Below, piece after piece: positions 1 through 8,754 of a stretch of 64,000 bases of DNA. The DNA is from Aquamicrobium defluvii (GTDB lineage Bacteria > Pseudomonadota > Alphaproteobacteria > Rhizobiales > Rhizobiaceae), in assembly GCF_004363725.1 (NCBI RefSeq), contig NZ_SNZF01000019.1, forward strand, positions 1 through 64,000. Reading direction: 5' to 3'. How positions within the stretch are numbered: the first letter of the stretch is position 1; every line of letters starts with the position of its first letter. The notes under the pieces were generated by a model. It saw only the letters and a program-made list of their open reading frames with translations, was not told where the DNA came from and searched no databases. The position numbers were made by a program, and so were the translations under genes.

Positions 1-72
1 CTTGCGACCGTGAATTTCAGGTCAGCAGCCTAGCAAGTTGGACGTTCAGCACCGACGAACAGGAATATGACG

Positions 73-579
73 ATGCACAGTGACCTTATCGCCAAACTCT
101 CGCGGGAGCAGGCTCAGGCGTTCATTGATAGCCTGTTCCCTGCCGGTGAACATTGCTGGCTGAACAACCCGACGCGCACGTATTTCTCCGCGCTGATCGG
201 TGATATCCCCAATTCGCGACCATATCTGGATAGCGATCCGAACCAAGAAAAACTGCGCCAGTTGGCCGGCATCCTTCGCCAGATCGCGGATCATATCGAA
301 ATTAGCGGCGAGGCGGCGCAGCTCAAAGCTCTGGAGGCGCGGGATGGCCAGTATCCCGGCCTCACTCCCCAACTTCGTGATGCTCTCGCCGAGCTATATC
401 GGTATACCGAAAATCGGAACGTCATTTACTGGTGGCGTCGGGCCTCAATGGCAAAGCTCGCGGAAATGGGGCTTGCCGAGACCTATCGGCCATCGTCCGT
501 ATCCCGCACAAGGAAAATGCTTCCGTATCGCATCACTCCTGCCGGCCGCGCCGCTCTCACGGAGGGGAAGGATGAGTAA
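73..579 (+). CDS. Hypothetical protein of an integrated element
   Basis: I do not recognise this protein of about 168 residues. It looks soluble, with no signal peptide or membrane segment; its C-terminal third is basic and could be a winged-helix-like segment, but that is only an impression. I prefer the second of two closely spaced ATGs, because an AGGA lies 8 bases before it and only 2 bases before the first (position 67). Its last codons overlap the start of the next gene by 8 bases, so the two are probably translationally coupled. Together with the downstream excisionase-like gene and integrase it forms the recombination end of a prophage or integrative element whose remainder lies to the left of the window. 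Confidence 0.6.
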   Translation: MHSDLIAKLSREQAQAFIDSLFPAGEHCWLNNPTRTYFSALIGDIPNSRPYLDSDPNQEKLRQLAGILRQIADHIEISGEAAQLKALEARDGQYPGLTPQLRDALAELYRYTENRNVIYWWRRASMAKLAEMGLAETYRPSSVSRTRKMLPYRITPAGRAALTEGKDE

Positions 580-811
580 GAGCGATATCGCCCCCTATTG
601 GCCGCGCGGCCTAAGCCGCGAGGAAGCCGCCCGATATGTTGGCGTCGGGGCCACGAAGTTTGACGAGATGGTCAAGGATGGCCGGATGCCAAAGCCCAAG
701 CGGGTGGATGGGCGCGTCGTCTGGGACCGTGCGGCGCTCGATCTGGCCTTCACCGATCTGCCGAACGATGGCCAAAGGAATTTCTTCGATGGCCTCTATG
801 CGGCTGAATAG
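572..811 (+). CDS. Small HTH protein, excisionase/AlpA-like
   Basis: This 79-residue protein has a MerR/AlpA-type helix-turn-helix in its first half (LSREEAARYVGVGATKF), then a short basic wing ending in VVWDRAALD. That is the usual arrangement of excisionase-like or AlpA-like regulators encoded beside tyrosine integrases. It probably binds att-site or promoter DNA of the element and sets the direction of recombination; this role is inferred from fold and position. The ATG overlaps the upstream stop region by 8 bases, and the integrase begins 21 bases downstream, so all three genes look like one transcription unit. Confidence 0.65.
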   Translation: MSKSDIAPYWPRGLSREEAARYVGVGATKFDEMVKDGRMPKPKRVDGRVVWDRAALDLAFTDLPNDGQRNFFDGLYAAE

Positions 812-832
812 TCTCAGCGCTATTGTCGGCGC

Positions 833-1960
833 ATGAAGCATCCAGACTACCCCGGCGTTTCATCGATGACAGACCGCCACGGGAAAACCCGTTGGCGGCT
901 TCGTCGTACCGGGCGCAAAGATGTGATGCTTCCCGGAGACCCGCACAGCCAGGAATTTGACGAGGCATATCAGAGGGCCATCCTCGGCCAGCCTGCGAAG
1001 GTAGCGCAGCATCCGAGTTCCGCCACCCCGCGCAGTATGAAAGCGGCCTATCGCATCCTGAAAACAACCGCAGAATGGCGGGCTTTGGATGCGCGCAGTC
1101 AAACACGGTATTGCCAGACAATCGAGCGCATTCTGACCATTCCGATTGGCAGAGGCGTCGTGGGCGATGGCCCGATGGAGCAGCTAAAGCGCTCCCACAT
1201 CAAAATGATCCTGTCCCGATTCAGCGACACCCCGCACATGGAGCGCATCGTTCTGATATGCGTTCGGAAACTGACAGGGGTTGCGCTGGACGAGGAATGG
1301 ATCGAAACAGACCCGACCTATCGCATGTCGCGCAACCCGACGACACAGGGCCATAGGACATGGCCGGCAGAGGTCATGGGGAAATACGAAGCGCAATGGG
1401 CTATAGGGACACGCCAGAGGACGGCCTATGCCTTGGCGCTATGGCTCGGAAACCGCCTGAGCGACGTGTGTCGCCTGCGATGGGATCATCTGACGACAAA
1501 GACCATTGCCGAGGGAGATACCATCCGAGAGGTCGAAGGATTCGAATTTACGCAGTTCAAGGGGAGAAAGCGGGGAAAGAAGATTTTCCTGCCAATGACC
1601 GAAATGCTCCGCAAGGAGCTGGCCCCACTGCCGAGAACGGACGGAACCGTGCTGGCCACATCGAAGGGGAAGCCCTACACGGAGAACTCCCTGTGCGTCC
1701 GCATGGCGGAATGGTGCAAGGATGCGGGCATAGAGCCGGGATACACCATGCACGGCCTGCGCAAGGCGCTAGGCGTAAAGCTGGCAGAAGCCGACGCATC
1801 GACCCGGCAGCTTATGGAAACGCTCGGCCACAGCAATATCGCTCTGGCCGAACTATACAGTCGCGAGGCAAGCCAGATCAGGCTTGCGGTGCAGGCAATG
1901 GACAAGGTGACCGAGCTTGAAAAGGCGCGACGAAAGCCGCGTATTTCGGTCGTGAAATAG
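833..1960 (+). CDS. Tyrosine-type site-specific integrase
   Basis: A 375-residue phage-type integrase that would insert and excise the element at its att site. The catalytic set is visible: Arg208 in GNRLSD, the HGLR box with His307 and Arg310, His333 in LGHSN, and the nucleophile Tyr342 in ELYSR. The N-terminal 60 residues are basic, as in arm-type DNA-binding domains, and residues 70-170 fit a core-binding domain. The gene is intact. Its stop codon lies only 58 bases before pdxH, so the integrase sits at the extreme right end of the element and the attachment site should be in that gap, which holds three TTGGAAACC copies. Confidence 0.9.
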   Translation: MKHPDYPGVSSMTDRHGKTRWRLRRTGRKDVMLPGDPHSQEFDEAYQRAILGQPAKVAQHPSSATPRSMKAAYRILKTTAEWRALDARSQTRYCQTIERILTIPIGRGVVGDGPMEQLKRSHIKMILSRFSDTPHMERIVLICVRKLTGVALDEEWIETDPTYRMSRNPTTQGHRTWPAEVMGKYEAQWAIGTRQRTAYALALWLGNRLSDVCRLRWDHLTTKTIAEGDTIREVEGFEFTQFKGRKRGKKIFLPMTEMLRKELAPLPRTDGTVLATSKGKPYTENSLCVRMAEWCKDAGIEPGYTMHGLRKALGVKLAEADASTRQLMETLGHSNIALAELYSREASQIRLAVQAMDKVTELEKARRKPRISVVK

Positions 1961-1963
1961 TCC

Positions 1964-1996
1964 TTGGAAACCCACTTTTGGAAACCTTTGGAAACC
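1964..1996. repeat. Three TTGGAAACC direct repeats at the element/chromosome border
   Basis: The 9-mer TTGGAAACC occurs three times, starting at 1964, 1978 and 1988. It fills most of the gap between the integrase stop and pdxH. Repeats beside an integrase are commonly arm-type integrase sites or part of the att core. Which of these applies here cannot be told without the left end of the element or an empty site. Confidence 0.6.
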
Positions 1997-2018
1997 TGTT
2001 TTTAAGGTACTGATTTAT

Positions 2019-2636
2019 ATGGCAGATTTTACAACAGACCATGACTTTACGCAGGAAGAGGAGCCGTTTCGCCTGTTTGCACAGTGGCTTGACGATGCGT
2101 CAAGGTCGGAACCCAACGATCCGAACGGCGTGGCGCTGGCCACTGTCGATCAGGACGGCATGCCGGATGTGCGCATGGTGCTGCTCAAGGGCTTCGACGA
2201 GCGCGGCTTCACCTTCTATACCAACTTCGAGAGCGCCAAGGGCCGCGAGATTCTGGGCAGCATGAAGGCGGCGATGTGCTTCCACTGGAAATCGCTGCGC
2301 CGGCAGGTGCGCGTGCGCGGACCTGTGGAAATCGTCAGCGACGCGGAAGCGGACGAATATTACGCCTCGCGCCCGCGCGGCAGCCGCATCGGCGCCTGGG
2401 CCTCGAAGCAGTCGCGCCCGCTCGAAAGCCGCTTCGCGCTGGAGAAGGCGGTGGCCGAATATACGGCACGCTATGCGGTCGGCTCCATTCCGCGCCCGTC
2501 CCACTGGTCGGGCTTCCGCATCGTGCCGCAGACCATCGAGTTCTGGCACGACCGGCCGTTCCGCCTGCACGACCGTGTGGTCTTCTCGCGCAAAGCGCCG
2601 GGTGAAGGCTGGGAAAAGACGCGGCTTTATCCGTGA
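2019..2636 (+). CDS. pdxH: Pyridoxine/pyridoxamine 5'-phosphate oxidase
   Basis: This cytosolic FMN enzyme oxidises pyridoxine or pyridoxamine 5'-phosphate to pyridoxal 5'-phosphate, the last step of vitamin B6 synthesis and salvage. The 205 residues match the family length. Visible family motifs are RMVLLK (52-57), YTNFES (67-72), [11 protein letters not shown] (122-132) and the C-terminal RLYP. The start lies 22 bases after the last direct repeat of the integrated element, so the native upstream region has probably been replaced by element DNA; no clear Shine-Dalgarno is seen. The next gene begins 7 bases after the stop and is likely cotranscribed. Confidence 0.95.
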   Translation: MADFTTDHDFTQEEEPFRLFAQWLDDASRSEPNDPNGVALATVDQDGMPDVRMVLLKGFDERGFTFYTNFESAKGREILGSMKAAMCFHWKSLRRQVRVRGPVEIVSDAEADEYYASRPRGSRIGAWASKQSRPLESRFALEKAVAEYTARYAVGSIPRPSHWSGFRIVPQTIEFWHDRPFRLHDRVVFSRKAPGEGWEKTRLYP

Positions 2637-2643
2637 GAGGGAA

Positions 2644-3093
2644 ATGAACACGCCGCAAGCAAAGGCACGCGCGCTTTTCCGGGAGTACAGCCGGCACAGC
2701 AACGCGGCACTTCAGGCCCCGGAGACCGCCGATATTGGCGCGCTGGCCAGTGCTTTCGCCGACCACTTCGTCGGTGCAAACCCAACGGGAGTTGTGGGCG
2801 GAGCGAAGGAGGCGTCGTTCCCGGATGTGCTGCGGCGGGGCTTCGAAGCCTACCGGGCCATGGGGGGCACACGCTTCGAGATCGTCAATCTCGACGTGGA
2901 AATGCTGGACGATTCCAACGCCATGGTCCGGGCCGACTGGGAGTTCGACTACCTTCGCCCGCGCGACGGGGCGAAGGGAACCATCGCCTTCCGCAACATC
3001 TATTTCGTCAACTTCGCCGGCGGCGAACCCAGGATCTTCGCATGGATCACGCCGGATGAGGCGCAAGCCATGAAGGATCACGGGCTGGCCTGA
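2644..3093 (+). CDS. NTF2-like (SnoaL-type) domain protein
   Basis: A 149-residue protein with the pattern of a single NTF2-like cone fold: an N-terminal helix with FADHFVG, then FEIVNLDVEML, AMVRADWEFDYL and a final strand pair around FRNIYFVNFAGG. Such domains act as small hydrolases, isomerases or ligand-binding modules, and no substrate can be read from the sequence. The ATG is preceded by GAGAGGGAA, a good ribosome site, which makes it preferable to upstream in-frame starts inside pdxH. It follows pdxH closely and converges on the crotonase gene with only 3 bases between the stops. Confidence 0.75.
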   Translation: MNTPQAKARALFREYSRHSNAALQAPETADIGALASAFADHFVGANPTGVVGGAKEASFPDVLRRGFEAYRAMGGTRFEIVNLDVEMLDDSNAMVRADWEFDYLRPRDGAKGTIAFRNIYFVNFAGGEPRIFAWITPDEAQAMKDHGLA

Positions 3094-3108
3094 CGGTCAG
3101 CCCTTCTT
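3082..3108. terminator. Hairpin at the convergent NTF2/crotonase gene ends
   Basis: GGGCTGGCC (3082-3090) can pair with GGTCAGCCC (3095-3103) with one mismatch and a 4-base loop. The stem covers both stop codons and is followed on the plus strand by a short T-containing run. It is a plausible bidirectional terminator, with only a weak U-tract. Confidence 0.45.
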
Positions 3109-3849
3109 GCGGCTCATGAACGCCATCAGCGCAGCGCGGGCCTCGTCGGAAGTCAGCCGTTCACGGAAATGCTGGCTTTCGATGCGGATGCGCTCCTTCA
3201 GTTCCTCGCGCGAACCGAGCATCAGGTCGCGTGCGATCCGCAAGGCTTCCGGCGGCTTGGCGGCGATGTCCCCGGCAGCCGCGAGCGTCGCGTCTTCCAG
3301 CCGCCCCTCCTCAACCACATCGTAGATCAGGCCGGCATCGCGTGCGCGCTCGGCCGAAAAGCCCTCTCCAAGCCCAAGCAGTGCAAAGGCGCCCTGACGG
3401 CCGAGCAGACGGGGAGCCAGCAGGCTGGAGCCTGCTTCCGGGACAAGGCCGAGATCGACGAAGGGGGTGCGAAACACGGTGCGCGGCGTGGCGAAGGTGA
3501 TGTCGCAGTGCAGGTTGATGGTGGTGCCGATGCCGACGGCGATGCCATCCACGCCCGATACGATGGGCTTTTGCGAGCCGGCCAGCGCCAGCAGGAAATC
3601 CCAGACCTCGCTTCCGCCCTCGCCGCCCGTGGCAATGGCCAGGAAATCGGCCAGATCGTTGCCGGCGGAAAACGCGCCCGGCACGCCGAGGAAGACATGG
3701 ACGCGCACCGCCGGATCGGCATCGCCGCCGGTCAGGGCGTCGGCCATGGCGGCATACATGGCGCGGGTGAGCGCGTTCTTCTTCTCCGGTCTGTTCATGC
3801 GGATGATCTGCACCGCGCCGCGGCGCTCGATCTGTATATGATGCGTCAA
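3097..3849 (-). CDS. Enoyl-CoA hydratase/isomerase family protein (crotonase fold)
   Basis: This 250-residue crotonase-fold protein acts on acyl-CoA thioesters. The oxyanion-hole segment FSAGNDLADF and the segment DLGLVPEAGSS are clear. The position that usually carries the first hydratase glutamate (GGGxE) reads GIGTT, while the second acidic residue (PEAG) is kept. One glutamate fits an enoyl-CoA isomerase or atypical crotonase better than a classical hydratase; that is inference. The start is a TTG preceded 7 bases upstream by GGGAGGA. It lies 21 bases downstream of the acyl-CoA dehydrogenase on the same strand, so the two form a beta-oxidation-type operon. Confidence 0.88.
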   Translation of the reverse strand: MTHHIQIERRGAVQIIRMNRPEKKNALTRAMYAAMADALTGGDADPAVRVHVFLGVPGAFSAGNDLADFLAIATGGEGGSEVWDFLLALAGSQKPIVSGVDGIAVGIGTTINLHCDITFATPRTVFRTPFVDLGLVPEAGSSLLAPRLLGRQGAFALLGLGEGFSAERARDAGLIYDVVEEGRLEDATLAAAGDIAAKPPEALRIARDLMLGSREELKERIRIESQHFRERLTSDEARAALMAFMSRKKG

Positions 3850-3870
3850 GATATGTCCTCCCGGGCCCGG

Positions 3871-5640
3871 TCAGGCCGTTATCAGCGATGCGCCGGCAAG
3901 GCCAAGGCTCTCGGCGCCGCCCAGAACCCGCTCTTTCAGCGCGGCCGCCTCGCCGAGCATGTTTTCGGCGAAGAAGCGTGCGAGGGCAATGCGCTCACCG
4001 CTCGGGGCGGCGACCGCCGCACGGGCAAGGTAAGCACCGCCCGCAACCAGCGAGAAAAGGCGCAGATAAGGCGTCGCGCCGCTCAGAGCGTCCTGCATGG
4101 AATTGCCGGCCAGCTTTTCCTGCAAATAGCGCGTCGCCTCGGTCAGATCGGCAAGCGCTGCCTCCAGCAAGCCGGCGCTGCGGCCGAAACCGTCCACGCC
4201 GTTCAGTCCGGACACCTCAGCGCCAAGCTCTTCGATGTAACCGTGCACATGCTGCCCTTCGCCCAGCGGCAGCTTGCGGGTCACGAGGTCTATGGCCTGA
4301 ATGCCGTTGGTGCCCTCGTAAATCGGCGCAATGCGTGCATCGCGGTAAAGGGCAGCGGCACCTGTCTCCTCGATGAAGCCCATGCCGCCATGCACCTGAA
4401 CGCCAAGCGAAGCGACATCGACGCCAACATCGGTGGAAAATGCCTTGGCCAGCGGCGTGAGAAGGTTGGCCCGGTCGCGCCAGTGCTGCGCCCCGGCCCC
4501 TTTCGAAACGCGCGCCATGTCGATGGCATGGGCGCAATTGTAGGAGATGGAGCGGGCGATCTGCGTCAGCGCCTTCATGGTCAGCAGGTTGCGCTGCACG
4601 TCGGGGTGGTGGACGATCGGCGCCATGCCTTCGCCCGTATAGGAGGGTGCCTTGCCCTGCCGGCGCTCGTTTGCATAGGCGAGCGCCTTCTGGAACGCCG
4701 CCTCGGCAATCGCCACGCCCTGCATGCCGACGGCCAGACGCGCATTGTTCATCATGGTGAACATGCAGGCGAGGCCCTTGTTCTCCTCGCCGATCAGCCA
4801 GCCGATGGCGCCGGGCTCCGCGCCGCCGAAGCCGTCGCCATAGATCATGGTGCAGGTGGGCGAGCCATGGATGCCCAGCTTGTGCTCCAGACCCGAGCAG
4901 AACACATCGTTGCGCGCCCCCAGCGACCCGTCCTCGTTGACAAGGAATTTCGGCACGAGGAACAGCGAGATGCCGCGCGTGCCGGCCGGCGCGTCGGGCA
5001 GGCGCGCCAGCACCAGATGCACGATGTTGTCGGTGAAATCGTGCTCGCCATAGGTGATGAAAATCTTCTGGCCGAAGATGCGGTAGGTGCCGTCGCCCGC
5101 ACGCTCGGCACGGGTGCGCAGCGCGGCGAGGTCGGAACCGGCCTGCGGCTCGGTCAGGTTCATGGTGCCCATCCATTCGCCGGACACCAGCTTTTCGAGA
5201 TAGATTCGCTTCAGGTCGTCGGTCGCGTGCTTCTCCAGCGCCTCGACCGCGCCCATGGTCAGCGTCGGCCCGATGCCGAATGCCATCGAAGCCGAGTTCC
5301 ACATCTCCAGAACGGCAACCGACAGCATCATCGGCAGGCCCTGCCCGCCATATTCCTCGGGTCCGGTCAGGCTGTTCCAGCCGCCCTCGCACCAGCGCCT
5401 GTAGAGGTCTTTCCAGCCAGGCGGCGTGGTGACGGCCGCATCCTTCAGCACCGCGCCGGTCTCGTCGCCGGCCTTGTAGAGGGGCGCCACCTCCTCCGTC
5501 GCAAAACGCCCTGCCTCGGCCAGCACCGCATCGACCAGATCGCTGCCCAGATCGCCCAGCGCGCCCGAGGCAAGCGCCTCCTCCAGCCCGGCCACGTGCT
5601 TGAGAGTGAAGGCGATTTCATCGACCGGTGCGCGATACAT
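3871..5640 (-). CDS. Acyl-CoA dehydrogenase with C-terminal extension domain (DmdC/AcdA type)
   Basis: This 589-residue FAD-dependent acyl-CoA dehydrogenase introduces the alpha,beta double bond into an acyl-CoA. It is longer than the classic 380-residue enzymes because it carries an N-terminal extension and a C-terminal domain, as in the 3-methylmercaptopropionyl-CoA dehydrogenase (DmdC)-like group. Visible motifs are MNLTEPQAGSDL, the flavin and substrate segment around QKIFITYGEHD, and YEGTNGIQAID, which carries the usual catalytic glutamate. Membership of the large DmdC-like group does not prove a DMSP substrate. The ATG chosen is preceded by AGGAGGAG; an in-frame ATG 63 bases upstream lacks a ribosome site. 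A palindrome at 5715-5730 lies 75 bases upstream, and the crotonase follows in the operon. Confidence 0.9.
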   Translation of the reverse strand: MYRAPVDEIAFTLKHVAGLEEALASGALGDLGSDLVDAVLAEAGRFATEEVAPLYKAGDETGAVLKDAAVTTPPGWKDLYRRWCEGGWNSLTGPEEYGGQGLPMMLSVAVLEMWNSASMAFGIGPTLTMGAVEALEKHATDDLKRIYLEKLVSGEWMGTMNLTEPQAGSDLAALRTRAERAGDGTYRIFGQKIFITYGEHDFTDNIVHLVLARLPDAPAGTRGISLFLVPKFLVNEDGSLGARNDVFCSGLEHKLGIHGSPTCTMIYGDGFGGAEPGAIGWLIGEENKGLACMFTMMNNARLAVGMQGVAIAEAAFQKALAYANERRQGKAPSYTGEGMAPIVHHPDVQRNLLTMKALTQIARSISYNCAHAIDMARVSKGAGAQHWRDRANLLTPLAKAFSTDVGVDVASLGVQVHGGMGFIEETGAAALYRDARIAPIYEGTNGIQAIDLVTRKLPLGEGQHVHGYIEELGAEVSGLNGVDGFGRSAGLLEAALADLTEATRYLQEKLAGNSMQDALSGATPYLRLFSLVAGGAYLARAAVAAPSGERIALARFFAENMLGEAAALKERVLGGAESLGLAGASLITA

Positions 5641-5714
5641 GCAGGCTCCTCCTGAGGCTGTTGGCGGCAGTGGCAGGCCGGCCTGGGTCGGCGGCCCGTC
5701 CAATCATTTTCCTT

Positions 5715-5730
5715 TTTACGTAAACGTCAA
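5715..5730. promoter_or_regulatory. Palindromic operator upstream of the acyl-CoA dehydrogenase operon
   Basis: TTTACGTAAACGTCAA is an inverted repeat of the form TTnACGT-2-ACGTnAA, about 75 bases upstream of the acyl-CoA dehydrogenase start. Sites of this shape are described for MerR-family LiuR-type regulators of branched-chain and fatty acid catabolism in proteobacteria. The identity of the binding protein here is inferred; no such regulator gene is adjacent. Confidence 0.6.
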
Positions 5731-5884
5731 ACTTTGTCACGCGGATTCTGCTGCGACATCGAGCGTGCCCCGACCTGCGAAGGCTGGCGGTCGAGGCAGC
5801 AAGGATTCGTTAACCATAAAGGGTGAGGATTGCCGGTCAATCGCAAGGAAATGCGTTTTGGGGTCAGGGCGGCTGAACTTTCGG

Positions 5885-5990
5885 CTGAAGCGTTTTGCAG
5901 TCAGGTGGAATCACCCGACATCGCACAAATGCGGCGGATACAGACAGACAGAGCGCGAGCCCGAATCTGTCCGGACGTCCGCCGTTCCAG
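5885..5990 (+). repeat. S-family intergenic repeat, copy 1
   Basis: About 105 bases shared with copies at 9838, 18573 and 37408, and in inverted, degenerate form at 10041. The diagnostic core here is ATCGCACAAATGCGGC, preceded by GCAGTCAGGTGGAATCACCC and followed by a GC-rich hairpin region ending in TTCCAGAG. It abuts R-family copy 1 with only a few shared bases, giving a composite element. It resembles the rhizobial intergenic mosaic elements (RIME) in size and position; that name is an inference. Confidence 0.7.
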
Positions 5991-6093
5991 AGCAATTCCA
6001 GCAAAAGTGTGAAGCGGTTTTGCGTTCGGAATTTCGTAAAAACAAAAGGTTAGAGCGTTTCTGCGATCCGAGGAAGATTGGAAATGCTCTAAC
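5987..6093 (-). repeat. R-family (RIME-like) repeat, copy 1, entering the muramidase gene
   Basis: About 107 bases made of two palindromic arms. Read on the minus strand it starts TTAGAGC, forms a long hairpin with arms TTAGAGCATTTC and GAAACGCTCTAA, and ends with GGAATTGCTCT. It is a close match to the copy at 30534, with only scattered differences and in opposite orientation. Its right edge falls just before the signal-peptide codons of the muramidase, so the element appears to have replaced that gene's original start region. Confidence 0.75.
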
Positions 6094-7216
6094 GGCAATT
6101 GCGGCAGCCGCAATCGCGCTTGCCGCATCGCATGCCCTTGCTTCCGATTTCAGCGAGCCTTGGAAGCGCGAGGACCGCGCGCTGGTCATCGACGCCTATG
6201 AATACAATTCGATAGACTGGAAAGCGCTCGCCACCGACAAGCGCATCGTCGGCTTCATCAACAAGGCTTCCGACGGTTTGCCTCCCCCCTATGCCTGCAA
6301 GGGTGGAGAAACCGAGGTGCGGCTGTGCCGGGCGTTGTTTCGCCGCCATGCGGTGGCAAAGGAACTGTTCCATACCCGCCGCACGGTGGCGAAGGCGCTC
6401 GGCCTCGAATGGGGCGCTTATCATCTGGCCCGCCCCGGCAACCCGATCGAGCAGGCCAACAACTTCATCGAATTCGCCAGACCGGAGCCCGACGACCTGA
6501 TCGCTCTCGATATCGAGGACAACGATCCGGAAAAGTGGATGTCACTGGCCGACGCCGAGGAATTCGTCCGCCATATACACCGCAGGGTCGGGCGCTTTCC
6601 GGTGCTCTACACAAACGGCTCGACCGCGAAACACATTGCCGACCACCGCCACCTTTATCCGCTGCTGTCGCGGCTGCCACTCTGGTATGCGCGCTACAAG
6701 CCCGATATCGACATGCATTTCCCGAAAGGCAACTGGCAGGGTTATGCGCTGTGGCAATTCGCGACGCAGGCCAACTGCAATGCGCGGCGCTGCCCCTATC
6801 GGGTTCCCGGCACGCCAAACGACATCGACGTCAACGTCGCGGCGATGACGGCGGAAGAACTGCGGGCCGCCTGGCCCTTCGGCGGCCTGATCGGCGTTCC
6901 GGCAGACATGCTTTTCCGCGTTCCGGTGCCGGTCGCACGCATGGATGCGCTGAAGGGCGAGGTCGCCATCGCCTATGCCGATGTCGCGCAGCTGCCGACA
7001 TTTTCCATGCTGGCTGAAGCGGCCGGCGAAGGCTGGCGCCGGATGCGCTATGGCTGGTCGCTGGCGATGAGCGGTCCCTACAGGGGCCGCTACCGGCACG
7101 GAATGTCCGAATATGCGATCGGGAGGCTGGAAGCCTTCCAGCAGATGGTTGCCGAGGCCGGATCGGCTGCCGGCATCGACCCTGTAGCCACCGGCTCGAT
7201 CCGGAAGAGCGATTAG
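6020..7216 (+). CDS. Secreted GH25-type muramidase (lysozyme family)
   Basis: Glycoside hydrolase family 25 enzymes cleave the MurNAc-GlcNAc beta-1,4 bond of peptidoglycan. The fold is recognisable from [21 protein letters not shown], the acidic pair in [10 protein letters not shown], and PLWYARY. A signal peptide is visible, with a basic stretch followed by [18 protein letters not shown] and cleavage before SDF, so it should act in the periplasm. The start is uncertain. There is no in-frame ATG near the signal peptide. The TTG used here lies inside R-family repeat copy 1, and an ATT at 6077 is the only other nearby option. The last 4 bases overlap the convergent purD gene. Confidence 0.8.
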   Translation: MRSEFRKNKRLERFCDPRKIGNALTAIAAAAIALAASHALASDFSEPWKREDRALVIDAYEYNSIDWKALATDKRIVGFINKASDGLPPPYACKGGETEVRLCRALFRRHAVAKELFHTRRTVAKALGLEWGAYHLARPGNPIEQANNFIEFARPEPDDLIALDIEDNDPEKWMSLADAEEFVRHIHRRVGRFPVLYTNGSTAKHIADHRHLYPLLSRLPLWYARYKPDIDMHFPKGNWQGYALWQFATQANCNARRCPYRVPGTPNDIDVNVAAMTAEELRAAWPFGGLIGVPADMLFRVPVPVARMDALKGEVAIAYADVAQLPTFSMLAEAAGEGWRRMRYGWSLAMSGPYRGRYRHGMSEYAIGRLEAFQQMVAEAGSAAGIDPVATGSIRKSD

Positions 7217-8487
7217 CCTCTTTCGCGCTCCACCGCGCGCCAGCCTATATCGCGGCGGCAAAAGCCTTCCGGCCAGTCGATGCGCCCGACAGATTCATAG
7301 GCGCGTTTCTGGGCTTCGCCCACGCTCGCCCCCATGGCGGTGACGTTCAGCACACGGCCGCCATTGGCGACCAGTTCGCCGCCGCGCAGATCTGTGCCGG
7401 CATGGAAGATTTCGACATTCTCGCCAGCCGCCGCCTCGACGCCGCGGATGACGCTGCCCTTCTCCGGCGAGGCCGGGTAGCCCTTCGCGGCCATCACCAC
7501 CGTCAGCGCCGTCTCGTCTCGCCAGCGCGCGGATGTATGGCCAAGCTGGCCATCGGCTGCGGCATTGAGCAGGACCAGCAGGTCCTCCTTCAGGCGCATC
7601 ATCAGCACCTGGCATTCGGGATCGCCGAAGCGGACATTGTATTCGATGAGCTGCGGCCCCTTGTCGCCGATCATCAGGCCGACGAACAGGACGCCCTGGA
7701 ACGGATGCCCCATATCGGCCATGCCCCGCATGGTCGGCTCGACGATCTCGCGCATGGTTCGTTCGACGATTTCCGGCGTCATGACAGGGGCCGGCGAATA
7801 GGCGCCCATGCCGCCCGTATTGGGACCGGTGTCGCCATCGCCGACGCGCTTGTGGTCCTGCGCCGTGCCGAAGGGCAGCGCGGTGGTGCCATCGCACAGG
7901 CAAAAGAAGCTCGCCTCCTCGCCGGTGAGGAACTCCTCGACCACAACCTCCGCACCGGCGCTGCCGAATGAGCCGTCGAAGCAGGCTTCGAGCGCCTCGA
8001 TGGCTTCTTCCAGCGTCATCGCCACGGTCACGCCCTTGCCGGCCGCCAGGCCATCCGCCTTGATGACGATCGGCGCACCCTGCTGCTGCACATAAGCCTT
8101 TGCCGGCTCAAGCGCGGAGAAGCGGCGGTAGGCACCTGTCGGAATGCCGAAGCGCGCGCACAGATCCTTGGTGAAGCCCTTGGAGCCCTCCAGTTGTGCC
8201 GCCGCCTTCGACGGACCGAACACGCGGATGCCCGCTTCGCGCAGATCGTCGGCAAGGCCGGCCACCAGCGGCGCTTCCGGGCCGACGACCACCAGGTCGA
8301 TGCCATGATCGAGGCAGAAGCGGCGCACAGCATCGTGATCGGCGATGTCGAGCGCCACCAGTTCGGCTTCCTTCGCGATGCCGGGATTGCCGGGCGCCGC
8401 ATAGAGCTTCGTCAGCAGAGGCGAAGCCGCCAGCCTCCAGGCCAGCGCATGCTCACGCCCGCCGGAGCCGATAAGGAGAACGTTCAT
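7213..8487 (-). CDS. purD: Phosphoribosylamine--glycine ligase
   Basis: This cytosolic ATP-grasp ligase joins glycine to 5-phosphoribosylamine to make GAR in purine synthesis. The 424 residues are the normal monofunctional length. Visible features are the N-terminal [14 protein letters not shown], the ATP-grasp segment [13 protein letters not shown], and the metal-binding region with FGDPECQ. The ATG has GAGGT 7 bases upstream. It is transcribed away from ubiA and overlaps the muramidase 3' end by 4 bases. Confidence 0.96.
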   Translation of the reverse strand: MNVLLIGSGGREHALAWRLAASPLLTKLYAAPGNPGIAKEAELVALDIADHDAVRRFCLDHGIDLVVVGPEAPLVAGLADDLREAGIRVFGPSKAAAQLEGSKGFTKDLCARFGIPTGAYRRFSALEPAKAYVQQQGAPIVIKADGLAAGKGVTVAMTLEEAIEALEACFDGSFGSAGAEVVVEEFLTGEEASFFCLCDGTTALPFGTAQDHKRVGDGDTGPNTGGMGAYSPAPVMTPEIVERTMREIVEPTMRGMADMGHPFQGVLFVGLMIGDKGPQLIEYNVRFGDPECQVLMMRLKEDLLVLLNAAADGQLGHTSARWRDETALTVVMAAKGYPASPEKGSVIRGVEAAAGENVEIFHAGTDLRGGELVANGGRVLNVTAMGASVGEAQKRAYESVGRIDWPEGFCRRDIGWRAVERERG

Positions 8488-8754
8488 GGACAGACCTCGT
8501 GTGTCGGATTTCAGGGGTTTCCGCTATTGGCGATGACAGGCGAGGTCAAGCCGTAATGCCCGCGGCAAGGCTGTTTCCATGCAACCGCCATGCCATTGCA
8601 TCGGTTGCGGACAAGCCCCATGTGGTCCCATGCTCTATCACGGCATCGACCCGCGAAGCCGGGAGATCGCTCTGTTCTGGTATCTCGATTTCAACGGAAG
8701 CAGGCTTCATCCTGCGGCTTGACGCTCGGCTGTCCGCCTGCCACTTGATCAGCC
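8488..8754. other. purD-ubiA intergenic region
   Basis: A divergent promoter region of about 270 bases. A minus-strand frame of 54 codons (8546-8710) could encode a small protein ending in AAGITA, but its ATG has AGG directly adjacent rather than spaced, and I recognise no family. I do not call it a gene. No hairpin or repeat was noted. Confidence 0.4.

Larger units (their letters stand above)
5641..6019. other. Divergent intergenic region, acyl-CoA dehydrogenase / muramidase
   Basis: This region holds the ribosome site and palindromic operator of the leftward operon, then about 150 bases with no feature I can name, then the S-type repeat (5885-5990) fused to the start of the R-type repeat (from 5987). 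No convincing extra coding frame is seen. Confidence 0.6.

Noticed and set aside
3169..5655. An 828-codon open frame on the plus strand
   Set aside because: It is antisense to the crotonase and acyl-CoA dehydrogenase genes, has no recognisable domain, and is typical of high-GC codon-position shadows.
8546..8710. Possible 54-codon minus-strand gene between purD and ubiA
   Set aside because: The ribosome site is badly spaced, no family is recognised, and the frame also continues upstream as a shadow of ubiA.
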